A DNA stretch of 50,686 nt from Deltaproteobacteria bacterium (GTDB lineage Bacteria > Desulfobacterota > Desulfobacteria > Desulfobacterales > ETH-SRB1): the NCBI GenBank assembly GCA_030272815.1, contig JAJSZT010000020.1:1-50686 (forward strand), read 5' to 3'. Below are positions 1 to 9,597 of this stretch, piece after piece. The notes beneath the pieces were generated by a model. The model had not been told where the DNA came from, ran no database searches, and was given only the letters and a program-made list of their open reading frames with translations. The translations under genes and the position numbers were made by a program. The stretch's first letter is position 1; each line of letters opens with the position of its first letter.

Positions 1-354
1 ATTGCACAGTATGACAGGGTTAAGATCGTGGGGCAGGGTAAACACCGAATGAAAGTATGGCACCGGCAATAGTTCTGCCTTTCGCGCTTCAAGCCACCTT
101 TCCTTTGTAATGGTCTGGCACTTTGGGCAGTGACGGTTACGGCAGGAGTTATAAGCATTGCGCTGGGTTCCACAATGATCGCACTCTTCAATATGACCGC
201 CAAGATAGGCTGTCCTGCAGTTTAAAATATCATAGACTACTTTGTAGTGTTCCGGCGGCATCAGGTATTTTGTCAGATAATCGGAAATGTGTTCACGCAA
301 AATATCGGCAACTTCAATATTCGGTTTTTTGCAATCATACGCTGATTGTGTCAT
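1..354 (-). CDS. IS91 family transposase, N-terminal part (cut by window edge)
   Basis: An open frame runs from an ATG at 354 to the window edge without a stop and gives the first 118 residues. It has the IS91-type N-terminal zinc-binding domain: a Cys/His cluster with EECDHCG followed by SCRNRHCPKCQ, then the KERWLEARK and FTLPHDLNPV segments typical of this family. IS91 transposases are HUH-type (Y2) rolling-circle enzymes. The catalytic HUH and tyrosine motifs would lie to the left of position 1, so intactness cannot be judged. Its 5' end lies next to a repressor remnant, which suggests the element arrived in or beside that gene. Confidence 0.85.
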   Translation of the reverse strand, partial: MTQSAYDCKKPNIEVADILREHISDYLTKYLMPPEHYKVVYDILNCRTAYLGGHIEECDHCGTQRNAYNSCRNRHCPKCQTITKERWLEARKAELLPVPYFHSVFTLPHDLNPVILCN

Positions 355-394
355 CTGTATCCTCCCACGGGCTTGTGATTTCTTTTTCTTCATC

Positions 395-665
395 GACAAA
401 ATCAAACGGAAATAGCATGGAGCCCGAACTGAAAGATGGAGATACGGTTCTTATTGATACATCAGAAAAGGATATACTGGCAGGAGCAATATATGCCGTG
501 GGAATTGACGATACAATCATGGTTAAAAGAATAGAAAAGCATCCTGGCAAACTGGTTCTCATGAGCGACAATAAAGATTATGAACCTGTTTACCTGAGTC
601 AGAATGAGATGAACAGCGTTCGCATCATCGGAAAAGTTGTATGGATATCAAGAGAAGTAAGATAA
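395..665 (+). pseudogene. C-terminal remnant of an S24/LexA-like repressor peptidase
   Basis: The frame ending at 665 encodes about 85 residues with the S24 peptidase signature GNSMEPELKDGDTVLID, which holds the catalytic Ser. A later stretch around TIMVKRIEKHPGKLVLMSDN carries the Lys of the Ser-Lys dyad. This is the C-terminal half of CI/LexA-like phage repressors, which cleave themselves when RecA is activated. No helix-turn-helix half is present. Codons further upstream read antisense through the IS91-type transposase and have no repressor character. I read it as a truncated gene whose DNA-binding half was lost where the element sits; the exact break near 395 is approximate. Confidence 0.65.
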
Positions 666-691
666 GGTTAAATCAGCTTGTGAAATGCTGG

Positions 692-3600
692 CTAAACCTG
701 TTCAATCCTGACTGCACAGACTTTGAACTCGGGTATTCTGGCTACAGGATCGAGGGCGTCGTTGGTTAAGAGATTAACTGCCATTTCCCCAAAATGGAAT
801 GGAATAAAAACAGTCCCTTCGGGGCTTCTTTTTGTAATACTGACACGGGCTTTAATCTCTCCGCGACGGGATACAATCTTAACTATATTTTTGTTTTCTA
901 TTCCCTTTTTCTCAGCGTCCGAAGGATGAATTTCCGCAATAACTTCAGGTGAAATGGCATGGAGCCCCTTAACCTTGCGGGTCATAGTGCCGCTGTTGTA
1001 GTGATAGAGTTCTCTTCCGGTTGAAAGAAGGAAGGGATATTCTTTATTTGGAAGCTCATTTGGAAGGATAAATTCAACAGATTGAAACAGGCCTTTCCCA
1101 CGGGTAAATTCAGCATTATGAAGATATGGCGTACCAGGATGTTCCCAGCTTGGACATGGCCATTGAAGTCCATGATTTTTTAGCCGTTCGTAATGAATCC
1201 CTCCATAACTCGGCACAAGGCTGGCGATTTCCTCCATAATCTCTTCAGAATGATTATAATTCATCGGGGTTCCCATCTTCTCAGACAAACTGCATATTAT
1301 TTCCCAGTCGGGCCTTGAATCGCCAATGGGTTCTATTCCTTGTCTCACGCGCTGGACACGCCTTTCCGTATTGGTAAATGTGCCGTCCTTTTCCGCAAAA
1401 CTCGCAGCAGGAAGTACCACATGGGCAAGTTTGGCTGTCTCAGTCATAAAGATATCCTGAACAACTAAAAAATCCAGTTTTTTAAGGGTTGCTTTAACAT
1501 GTTTCAGGTTAGGATCGCTTACAACAGGATTTTCACCCATGATGTACATACCTTTTAACTCTTCATTAAGAACGGCAGCCCACATATCCGTTACAGCAAG
1601 ACCTGGTTTTGTAGAAAGCTTAATGCCCCAGGCCTCTTCAAATTTTTTAACATTCTTCTGTTCGGAAACACTCTGGTAACCAGGAAAAACATTGGGAAGA
1701 GCGCCCATATCACAGGCTCCCTGCACATTATTCTGGCCTCTTAAAGGATTAACCCCTCCTCCTTCGATCCCGACGTTACCGCATAACATGGCCAGATTTG
1801 CTATTGACTTAACATTATCGGTCCCAAATGCATGCTGGGTTATACCCATAGCATATGCAATAGAGCCTTTTTGGGCCTGAGCATAAATGCGTGCTGCTTT
1901 TTTAAGATCTTCAGACGGTATGCCGGTGAGTCTTTCAACAAACTCAGGATTGTATTTCATCACCGTCTCTTTCATGGCCATAAAATTCTCGGTTCTTTCC
2001 GCCACATAAGAGGCATCATACAGATTTTCTTCAATGATGACATACATCATACCGTTTAACCAGACCACGTCTGTCCCGGGTTTGGGGCGCAGCCAGATTT
2101 CAGCATATTTCACCATCTCGATTTCACGGGGGTCAACAACTATCAGTTTTGTCTTGTTCTCAATTATGGCCTTTTTCATATTAAGAGCTATGACAGGATA
2201 GTTTTCGGTAGAATTACTCCCCGTCAAGAGGATAACATCAGCCTTTTTAAAATCGGCTATAGAGTTGGTCATTGCCCCGCTTCCAAACGATGCGGCCAGC
2301 CCGGCCACAGTGGGAGCGTGTCAGAGCCGGGCACAGTGGTCCACATTGTTTGTGCCAACCACTGCGCGCATAAATTTTTGCATGAGGTAATTTTCCTCAG
2401 TAGTACACTTTGCCGAACTCAAACCAGCCAGACTATCAGGGCCGGATTTGGCCTTTATCTCTAAAAATTTCCTGGCAATCAGCGAAATCGCCTTTTCCCA
2501 GCTTACCTCCCAGAAATACTCGCCTTTTCTTACAAGCGGGGTCTTAAGCCGGTCAGGATGACGAACGAACTCGCTTCCGAATCTGCCCTTGACGCACACA
2601 TTTCCGAAATTGGGGCTATCGTTTGAATCTGTGGTAACTTCAATAATCGACTGCCCTTTAATATTCAAAGTAATAGAACATCCACAGCCGCAAAAAGGAC
2701 AAACTGTTTTAATCTTCTTAATTTCATTTGCAGCAACAGGAAGGGTAACATTTTCTTTCACAAGAGCACCGGTTGGACAGTTGTCAACACAGGCTCCACA
2801 GGAAACACATTTATCATTAATTCTAATAGAAACAATACCGGGAAATCCATCCTCTTCAAACTCTTTTCCTTCCAGCTCAAGAGCTTCATATTCACAGCTA
2901 TTCTTGCAGCGCTGGCAAAATATACACTTGTTCGGATCAATAACAATAAAGGGATGGCTGCTGTCGATCGCATACTGACGGCGCTTGAGCATTTTTGAAA
3001 CCGGGAATTTAACCCCGTATTCGATGGACAGGCTGCGCAATTCACATTTATTAAGAGCCACGCATCCGCACTGCAAACACCTTTTAGACTCACGTAAAGC
3101 TGTTTCCTCGGTAAATCCCAGTTCTATTTCGTCAAAATCCCTTGTACGCCTTTCCGGCGCCCTAACCGGCATGCTTTCGCCTAAACGAAGGGTAATATTC
3201 TCGAAATTATGCAAATCAACATCTTCAAACTTTTTACCCTTAGTAAAATTAATTTGGCGTTTAGGAGAGGGCAAGGGCGTGTCGGTTAGATATGCATGAA
3301 TTGCCAAGGCTGCCTTTCTGCCGCCGGTAACAGCCTGGATAACTGTTCTGGGACCACGGACAACGTCCCCCCCCGCAAAAACCCCTTTTTCTGAAGTTTG
3401 AAATGTCTGAGGGCTGGAAATAACGGTTCCGCCCGCAAGAACATGAGGTTTTATGTTTTCATCCGGCATTTCCATCCATGAAAGGTCAGGAACCTGTCCG
3501 GGCGCCAGAATTACAGTATCTGCTTCACGAATTTTTTCTGATCCCAAATAAGGGATGGGAAGACGTCTCCCTTTCTCGTCGGGCTCACTTAATTTCATTC

Positions 3601-4801
3601 TGACTGTTTCAAGCTTAAGAAAGTTCTTTTCCCTGCTAATCTTTGAAAGGCCTGTCATATAAATAAAATTAACGCCCTCTTTTTCAGCTTCCTTGACTTC
3701 CCTGTGAATTGCAGGCATCTCCATCATTGAACGCTGATATATAACAACAACTTCATCTACGTCCATCCTCACGCAAGTCCTGGCTGTATCAACAGCCGTA
3801 TCACCGCCGCCTATAACTGCGACTCTTCTGCCTATTACAGGAGCCTGCCCAAGGCTTACCTTCAGAAGAAAATCAGAGCCTGAAAGCACTTCATCCAGCT
3901 CCTCTCCTTCAATGCCTGATTGTTGATTTTTCCATGCGCCTATACCTAAGAAAATAGCCTTAAAACCTTCTTCTTTAAGGCTTTTAATAGTGAAGTCAAC
4001 TCCCAGCCTCCGCCCCATTCTGGTATTCACCCCTGCTCTGAGTATGCTCTCTATTTCCTGATCGACTATCTTTTTGGGAAGACGAAATTCAGGTATGCCG
4101 TAACGAAGCATACCTCCGAGTTGCGGCATGGCCTCGAATATAGTTACACAATGACCCATTTGTGATAAATAATAAGCAGCGGAAAGCCCGGCAGGACCTC
4201 CTCCTATCACAGCAACTCTATGCTCAGAGGAAGGAGAAGGGGGGATAACATCAGTATCTTTATGTTGAATAGCATAATCCGCCACAAAGCGTTTTAAATG
4301 ATTTATACCTATGAACTCTTCAACAAGAATGCGGCGGCATCTTGATTCACAAAAATGCGGGCATACTCTACCTATGGAAAGTGGAAGGGGGTTCTTCTCT
4401 TTGATGAGTTTCAGAGCTTCAATAAACTCACCACGTGCAATCAGGCTGAGATATCCCTGAATATTGATATGAGCTGGACAGGTCTGAGAACATGGCGCAA
4501 TGCAATCGCCGTAATGCCTTGACAGCATGCTTGTTAAAACGCGCTGCCTTGAGTCTATAACGCGATCACTTTGAGTGGCAACTTTCATGCCGTCTTCCAC
4601 AGGAGTGGAGCAGGCCGGCAATAAATCCTCTCTACCATCGACTTCGACTACACATATACCGCAGGGATGTTCGACCGTCTTTGCCGGCACATAACATAGC
4701 GTTGGGATAATGACCCCTGCCGCATTTGCAGCATTTAAAATTGTTGAGCCAGGATCAACCCATAACGTTTGGCCGTCAATCGTTATTTCAAACTTAGACA
4801 T
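692..4801 (-). CDS. fdhA: Selenocysteine formate dehydrogenase alpha subunit fused to an NfnB/GltD-like module
   Basis: Two frames separated by one in-frame UGA (complement of 2321-2323) form one 1369-residue protein with Sec at about residue 827. The context CARL-Sec-HAPTVAGL matches the active site of molybdopterin formate dehydrogenases. Domains in order: N-terminal 2Fe-2S ferredoxin (about 1-75); a Fer4_20/GltD-like segment with FAD motif AVIGGGPAGLSAAYY and NAD(P) motif AVIGGGDTAVDTA (about 100-560); two 4Fe-4S clusters (CIFCQRCKNSC, CVSCGACVDNC); a 4Fe-4S site CPFCGCGC; then the Mo/W-bisPGD domain to the end. The fusion implies formate oxidation or CO2 reduction coupled directly to NAD(P)H and ferredoxin. 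I chose ATG 4801 because MSKFEIT begins the ferredoxin fold; a GTG at 4816 lies inside an intergenic repeat. It is last in the operon, after acsE. Confidence 0.9.
2292..2323 (-). promoter_or_regulatory. UGA(Sec) codon and putative SECIS hairpin of fdhA
   Basis: On the minus strand the UGA (2323-2321) is followed after 12 nt by a 6-bp stem, GTGGCC pairing with GGCCGC, closed by the loop GGGCT (2308-2292). Bacterial SECIS elements lie just downstream of the UGA inside the coding region and need a G-rich apical loop to bind SelB. Position, loop and reading-frame continuity all fit. The structure is drawn by eye. Confidence 0.75.
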
Positions 4802-4804
4802 CTT

Positions 4805-4868
4805 GTAAGCGTTCACGGAACGTTGAAATTAGAAATTAGAAATTTGGCCTTCATGCTTTTGTACTGTT
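4805..4868. repeat. Dispersed intergenic repeat, copy A
   Basis: The segment starts with GTAAGCGTTCACGGAACGTT, runs through AAATTAGAAATTAGAAATTT and ends with CTTCATGCTTTTGTACTGTT (4849-4868). The same 20-mer is found at 30123-30142 and 31270-31289. The GCGTTCACGGAAC start recurs at 31215, again directly upstream of a minus-strand gene. It is a short-copy intergenic repeat, not coding. Confidence 0.75.
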
Positions 4869-4908
4869 GATGAACGCATTCAATTTTGGGCCAAGTTTTT
4901 TAACTATT

Positions 4909-4931
4909 GTAACCGTTCACGGAACGGTTAC
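4909..4931. repeat. Perfect 10-bp palindromic hairpin between acsE and fdhA
   Basis: GTAACCGTTC pairs perfectly with GAACGGTTAC around the 3-nt loop ACG. It lies between the acsE stop and the fdhA start and shares the CGTTCACGGAACG word with copy A of the dispersed repeat. It has no U-run, so it may be a processing or attenuation hairpin or simply a repeat unit, not a classical terminator. Confidence 0.6.
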
Positions 4932-4960
4932 GACATCTTTATGATTGTTGATTGGGCACC

Positions 4961-5845
4961 CTAAGTGGTAAGCCATGAATTTGAATAAAGAACCTTGCCC
5001 ATGAGAACACGCGTTGTTTTATAATGCTCCAGCTCTTTTTGCTCTAAGGAAGCAGGGTCAGGTCTGTTTCCATCCATGATATCATGTACCAATTTCACAT
5101 GTTCAGGTCTTTCTCCCTTGGCAATGCTCAATAATTCCTTGTCATACCCGTCAACAATCGCAGAATAGAGACCATATTTCATGAGCATTATCATATATGT
5201 ACGGTTCAGATAGGGACGAAGATCTTCAGGTGCACCATTAGAAACATTGGAAAGACCTAAAATGGATTTGGCTTCAGGTACAATTTCTCCTAACATGCTC
5301 ATGAATTCCAGACCGGACAAAACCTGGTTTACATCAACACATATTGGGGTAGCAATAGGATCGATCCATATATCTGATGTGGGAATACCCGCCGCATTTG
5401 CCTGATAGATAAAATCGACCGCCATAGCGGCCCGCTCATTCGCATCCCTGGGCATTCCTTCCTTGCCCCAGAGCAGTCCTATAACGTCTGCTTTATATTG
5501 AGTAACCATTGGGATACCCTTCTCCAACCTTTCAGGCTGTAATGAAACAGAATTCATCAATGGCTTTCCCTTTGTATTTGCCTTTAATCCAGCTTCCATG
5601 GCAACTAAATTTGTAGTATCAAGAGAAAGAGGAAGATCGCTAACCTCCTGGACTGTTCTTACCAGCCAGTCCATCATCTCATCACCGCCCTTGCGGGCCG
5701 GGCCTATATTCAAATCAAGATAGTCCGCACCATTTTCTGTTAGGACACGAGCCATATCCTGAATGGGCCTGGAATTTTTTTCCTTCATTGCCAGCCCGAT
5801 TGTTTTAGACATTATATTAATATTTTCTGCAACACAGATAACCAT
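4961..5845 (-). CDS. acsE: 5-methyltetrahydrofolate:corrinoid/Fe-S protein methyltransferase
   Basis: The 294-residue protein is a pterin-binding TIM barrel of the AcsE/MeTr type. It has the DYLDLNIGPAR segment and LSLDTTN strand typical of this branch, followed by GKPLMNSVSLQ and a conserved C-terminal half with SNVSNGAPEDLRPYLNRTY. It moves the methyl group between methyl-THF and the cobamide of the AcsCD protein in the cytoplasm. Length matches the family (about 260-300). ATG 5845 follows a good Shine-Dalgarno (GGAGG). It sits 21 bp after acsC and before fdhA in the same direction, as expected for the acetyl-CoA pathway. Confidence 0.93.
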   Translation of the reverse strand: MVICVAENINIMSKTIGLAMKEKNSRPIQDMARVLTENGADYLDLNIGPARKGGDEMMDWLVRTVQEVSDLPLSLDTTNLVAMEAGLKANTKGKPLMNSVSLQPERLEKGIPMVTQYKADVIGLLWGKEGMPRDANERAAMAVDFIYQANAAGIPTSDIWIDPIATPICVDVNQVLSGLEFMSMLGEIVPEAKSILGLSNVSNGAPEDLRPYLNRTYMIMLMKYGLYSAIVDGYDKELLSIAKGERPEHVKLVHDIMDGNRPDPASLEQKELEHYKTTRVLMGKVLYSNSWLTT

Positions 5846-5866
5846 AAAAAACCTCCGTATATTTCA

Positions 5867-7216
5867 CTAATCCGCACTCCACTGCTTTAGATAAGCCGGC
5901 AGATGACTTGCTTCTCTTGGCCCTATGAGTATTTCCCAATCAGGTAATTCTTCTTCCAGTTCTCCGCTTATGGTTGCAAGATAACCGGGAATAACCAGTT
6001 TGCGATGTTTAACTTTTTTCTCTATACCGGATTTTTTAACAAAAGTCGCAACAGTATCGGCTGCAAATTTACCTGCGGCCCAGGCAGTCAAGACCGAAAG
6101 CCCTTCAGTGTCTTTTATCAACAGATAGGACGGTACCCGGCTGGCATCTACCTCGCCGGAAACAATAAAATAGGTAAGAGAAAAATTCCCGGTAATAAGA
6201 ACGGGTGAATTTTCATTTGTAGCGCCGATTTCATAGATCTTCTGATCCACAGCCATGGGACGTTGAGGATCTGTAAAAATATTCATACTTGCAAGCAGAA
6301 GCGGGAATACGCTGTGTCCCTCTATTTCCGACATTACAATTACACTGCCATATTTTGCTGTCATCTGGCAGGCAATCATAGTTTCCTTTATCAAGTTGTC
6401 GGCCATTTCGCAAGGAAATACAATTGTCGGAAATCCAAAAGGTTTAAATTTCTTTAACAAAGCGGCTCTTCTTATAATAATCTGATCCTCAAGCGCCTTC
6501 TTAGCAGTCCTTGCCCCTGAATCCAGAACTAAATCTTTTAGACCCATTGCTATTAATTTTTCAGAAACTTCCGACAACTCTTCAAGGTTGACGGCTTTAA
6601 CGGCTAATGGACAAGAAAGCTCTTTTGCGAGATTGCCCATTGATTCAAAATTATTCTTATCGGCAGCATAGAGTAATGGTTTTCTGTTTGAGCAGCTCCT
6701 GGCCGCCTGAGAAAGCGCATCTGCATCTTCGTTCATTAATACCAGACCAGCATCAGTCTCGTTGCAAACTTTCTCAACTAATGCCCCAAATTTGGAAGCA
6801 TCTCCTGACTCTGCTTTGACTGCAACAAGCTCCGGCCTTAATACAACTCCTACTCGTTCATAGACAGTATCATTAAACTTTTTAAGCCTGGCTGTAATCT
6901 CTGCTTCATCCATATTATCCGAAAGAAGAAGCGTAAATGCAGGAGGATTTTCAAAACGTTTCTCATGGCGAAATAACACAGTTTCCCCGCCCAACTTTAC
7001 TGCACGCTCGCCGGTACCTATAACCACACTTCTTACAGGAGGCGCTGAAGCCTCCCCGAGTTCTTCTTTCACATCTTCAGACAAATCCGGACACGCGTCA
7101 AGTTCAGCCTGACCAGTAGCCAACTTCATGGCAAAGGCCAGGCAGGTGGGAACCCCGCACTTGCCGCAATTTGTCTTTGGTAGTTTTTTAAATATCTCTA
7201 TACCTGAAAGTCCCAT
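5867..7216 (-). CDS. acsC: Corrinoid/iron-sulfur protein large subunit
   Basis: This 449-residue protein starts with the family's 4Fe-4S domain. Cys17, Cys20, Cys25 and Cys42 (CGKCGVPTC and then DACP) match the spacing known for the CFeSP gamma subunit. A TIM-barrel middle and a C-terminal cobamide-binding domain follow (GNFSLTYFIVSGE and the LITGN region). The complex with AcsD carries the methyl group from AcsE to acetyl-CoA synthase; the Fe-S cluster re-reduces inactive Co(II). Start ATG 7216 is preceded by GGGGAAG. It lies between acsB and acsE. Confidence 0.93.
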   Translation of the reverse strand: MGLSGIEIFKKLPKTNCGKCGVPTCLAFAMKLATGQAELDACPDLSEDVKEELGEASAPPVRSVVIGTGERAVKLGGETVLFRHEKRFENPPAFTLLLSDNMDEAEITARLKKFNDTVYERVGVVLRPELVAVKAESGDASKFGALVEKVCNETDAGLVLMNEDADALSQAARSCSNRKPLLYAADKNNFESMGNLAKELSCPLAVKAVNLEELSEVSEKLIAMGLKDLVLDSGARTAKKALEDQIIIRRAALLKKFKPFGFPTIVFPCEMADNLIKETMIACQMTAKYGSVIVMSEIEGHSVFPLLLASMNIFTDPQRPMAVDQKIYEIGATNENSPVLITGNFSLTYFIVSGEVDASRVPSYLLIKDTEGLSVLTAWAAGKFAADTVATFVKKSGIEKKVKHRKLVIPGYLATISGELEEELPDWEILIGPREASHLPAYLKQWSAD

Positions 7217-7375
7217 AATGTTCTTCCCCTTTATTTTGTCAGTAGACAGTATGGAGTAGGGATTGAATGAAGAAACTGAATGACTTTAACACTATCTCTT
7301 GTCCAGTCGCATATTCTTTATTCCTTACCGCATACTCCTTACCGTTCACTGTTTACTGCTTACTGTTTACTGAAA
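7217..7375. other. Spacer between acsB and acsC with short-word repeats
   Basis: The 159-bp gap has no gene. Its acsB-proximal end is built from near-repeats of the word TTACTG/TTACCG (for example GTTTACTGCTTACTGTTTAC at 7349-7368). Similar quasi-tandem spacers occur in other gaps of this operon. I see no terminator with a U-run. Confidence 0.6.
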
Positions 7376-9580
7376 TCACATCAACGGATCCATTGTAAGA
7401 GCGGGATGCCCTTTTTCTTCAAGAAAAGGAAGAATTTCTTCCTCCGTAGTTCCAATTGTTTCATCGGCAATCATATCCGAAAAATCAGGGATACCCATTT
7501 CCTCGCATATAGGCTTCATACGTTCGGCAATTTCCTCTTTCAGCATCTTTGGAAGCCATACCACACGTTTTAAGCCTCCTTCAGCCAGCAAAAACTTCCT
7601 GCTGCAAATATAATGCTTACTTACGCCAAGAAAACCGGGTGTCTGGTTTCCACCACCTACCATGCCGGCAAGAGTCGTAAACTTCATTCCGCATGGTGTC
7701 ATTCCACTGGAATCTCTATTTACTACCATAATGCCATTACACATGGGAAGAATTGTGGCTACACACTCAAAGCAGCCACATGCCGTCATTGGAAAATCCA
7801 TCAGGCTGTAAGCACTTATTTGCTCAACTTTCTGGCGTGATGCTTTATTTACAAAATCAGTAATTCCCTTCCACCGCCCAAGAACAGGTTCCGTACATTC
7901 CCCCTTTATAATAGGCTGATTCGGGCCCGTAGGATTGATCTCAAAAGAAGCCTTACAGTCAAGCCAGTTATAAGCACCGCACATCCCCACGCGTTCAGGG
8001 GTAATTATGCATACATGGCTGGGAGCAAAAGACTGACACAATGTACATGAGTAATAGGTCTCTTCTGTTTCATCGGTCATACCTTCAACTCTGGCATCTC
8101 TCTCTTTATATACTCTCTTTGCCTGCTCTAAAACTTCTTTGACTTTTTCTTCATCTGTGTAAATCTTAACCTGAACTTTATCGACAATACCTCCAAAATC
8201 CTGATGGTACTTGGCATGCATAACTGTGCCGAGGTGTTTGAGCAAAAATCCTTTTTCAACAACAGCCTTGCCCACCCTGATCCACATAATATTTCTCTGT
8301 CCGATGTGCATTATGCCCTGAACATAATTGACGAGATGATGAATCTGGCGCTCTAATATCGGCTCAAAATCCGACTGCATCTTCCGGCCGGCCACCTCTA
8401 TAAGCATTGCAAACGGAAGCTTGTCTCCCTCTTTAACCTGGTCAAGATCTGGGCCAATCATTTCAACTTTTCCATCTTCAACTTCTGACATGTCTTTTGA
8501 AACAGTCAGTTCAACTCCGAGAGTTCTCCCACCACCACATTCAAAATAAAGGTCATCCTTCCTGATGCGCTCTCCCTCAAATGCCGGGCCGTATGACATG
8601 GGGATATCCACCTTGCTGATGGAAACCTTAAGGCCGCGAACTTCAACAGCCCTGGCCACAATTTTATCGTGGGGGACATTACTGACCACATGCTCGTACG
8701 TACAGATCCCCGTCGGGAGAATTTCAGGAATCGGTGTGTCAGCTATGGTCGGGAATCCCCAGTTAATACCCCCTGCCGCATTAGCATACCACTCATCGGT
8801 CACGGTCCCAAGCGGCATTGCAAAGGCAAATACCCTGTCTTTATTATAATGAAGGTTTCCCTTAAAATCTCCGGGCTTAATCCCGCCAAAGGACATGGCA
8901 ACACGTGTTGCAAATCCTATGGCAAACACGGCTGCCCTGTAACTCGGCCCAAAAGAGACCAGCCGGGTTGGCCAACCGACCTGAACTCCGGCTTCTATCA
9001 ACTGCTCTGACATGGTTTTGCCTTCGTGGTCGGCGCACATAAACACATATAGATTCTTTTCTTGAAGCTCTATTGCGATCTTTGCCGCAATCTCAATGCT
9101 CGGCGCAGCCCCTAATATCGCAGCAAACCCCGGTGCGGTACCATCGACAAATTCCACGCCGCGTTTTCGCATGATAACGTCGTCGGCAGCTCCCAGCCAT
9201 ATGTTGTCGGGAAGCGGGTCCTCTGCCTTTGTGTAAAAATCGGGCTGCTCCAAATATAGTATCGCCTCAATGATCTCTTCTGCAAAATAGGTAGCCATGC
9301 CGGCTTCAAGCGCAGGAGCCAGGTAGGGAAGCCAGACCTTATCACTTACAGGCGGCGGGACAAGCTCTTTGCACTTGTCCAGTATCTGGCGAACATCTCC
9401 CAATGTCTCTACAGGGATTCCAAGCATCCCGTAAATAATCGGAAGATAATACGTCGTATTCGGAAAGCCGATCTTTTGATCAGGCCCCCATTTCTTCAAT
9501 GCTTCCCCGTATTTTTCCTCTGCCATACCCACAATTTTGTGGGCACCTCGAATTGCTGCCGAACAAATTATCTTAGACAC
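7376..9580 (-). CDS. acsB: CO-methylating acetyl-CoA synthase, catalytic subunit
   Basis: The 734-residue protein matches the length of bacterial AcsB (about 730), with the N-terminal CODH-docking domain kept. The A-cluster residues are all present: Cys512, Cys515, Cys524 and Cys534 (YYSCTLCQSFAPSHVC, then GMCG and LDCK) for the 4Fe-4S cluster, and the Cys601-Gly602-Cys603 motif that holds the distal nickel. The enzyme condenses CO, the corrinoid-bound methyl group and CoA, or cleaves acetyl-CoA in reverse. The start is GTG 9580 behind AGAGAGGG. It lies 17 bp after acsD. Confidence 0.95.
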   Translation of the reverse strand: MSKIICSAAIRGAHKIVGMAEEKYGEALKKWGPDQKIGFPNTTYYLPIIYGMLGIPVETLGDVRQILDKCKELVPPPVSDKVWLPYLAPALEAGMATYFAEEIIEAILYLEQPDFYTKAEDPLPDNIWLGAADDVIMRKRGVEFVDGTAPGFAAILGAAPSIEIAAKIAIELQEKNLYVFMCADHEGKTMSEQLIEAGVQVGWPTRLVSFGPSYRAAVFAIGFATRVAMSFGGIKPGDFKGNLHYNKDRVFAFAMPLGTVTDEWYANAAGGINWGFPTIADTPIPEILPTGICTYEHVVSNVPHDKIVARAVEVRGLKVSISKVDIPMSYGPAFEGERIRKDDLYFECGGGRTLGVELTVSKDMSEVEDGKVEMIGPDLDQVKEGDKLPFAMLIEVAGRKMQSDFEPILERQIHHLVNYVQGIMHIGQRNIMWIRVGKAVVEKGFLLKHLGTVMHAKYHQDFGGIVDKVQVKIYTDEEKVKEVLEQAKRVYKERDARVEGMTDETEETYYSCTLCQSFAPSHVCIITPERVGMCGAYNWLDCKASFEINPTGPNQPIIKGECTEPVLGRWKGITDFVNKASRQKVEQISAYSLMDFPMTACGCFECVATILPMCNGIMVVNRDSSGMTPCGMKFTTLAGMVGGGNQTPGFLGVSKHYICSRKFLLAEGGLKRVVWLPKMLKEEIAERMKPICEEMGIPDFSDMIADETIGTTEEEILPFLEEKGHPALTMDPLM

Positions 9581-9597
9581 TGTTTATCCCTCTCTCA

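Noticed and set aside
123-400. N-terminal half of the repressor in the plus-strand frame
   Set aside because: This stretch is antisense to the IS91-type transposase, which has clear zinc-binding motifs on the minus strand.
665-699. Bidirectional terminator between the repressor remnant and fdhA
   Set aside because: AGGTT/AACCT and CAGC/GCTG can pair, but the stem is interrupted and there is no T-run on either side.
2309-2323. A real stop codon splitting fdhA into two genes
   Set aside because: Homology runs uninterrupted across the UGA at the known Sec site, and a SECIS-like hairpin follows. The same holds for the UGA codons in mvhD (19076) and hdrA (22311).
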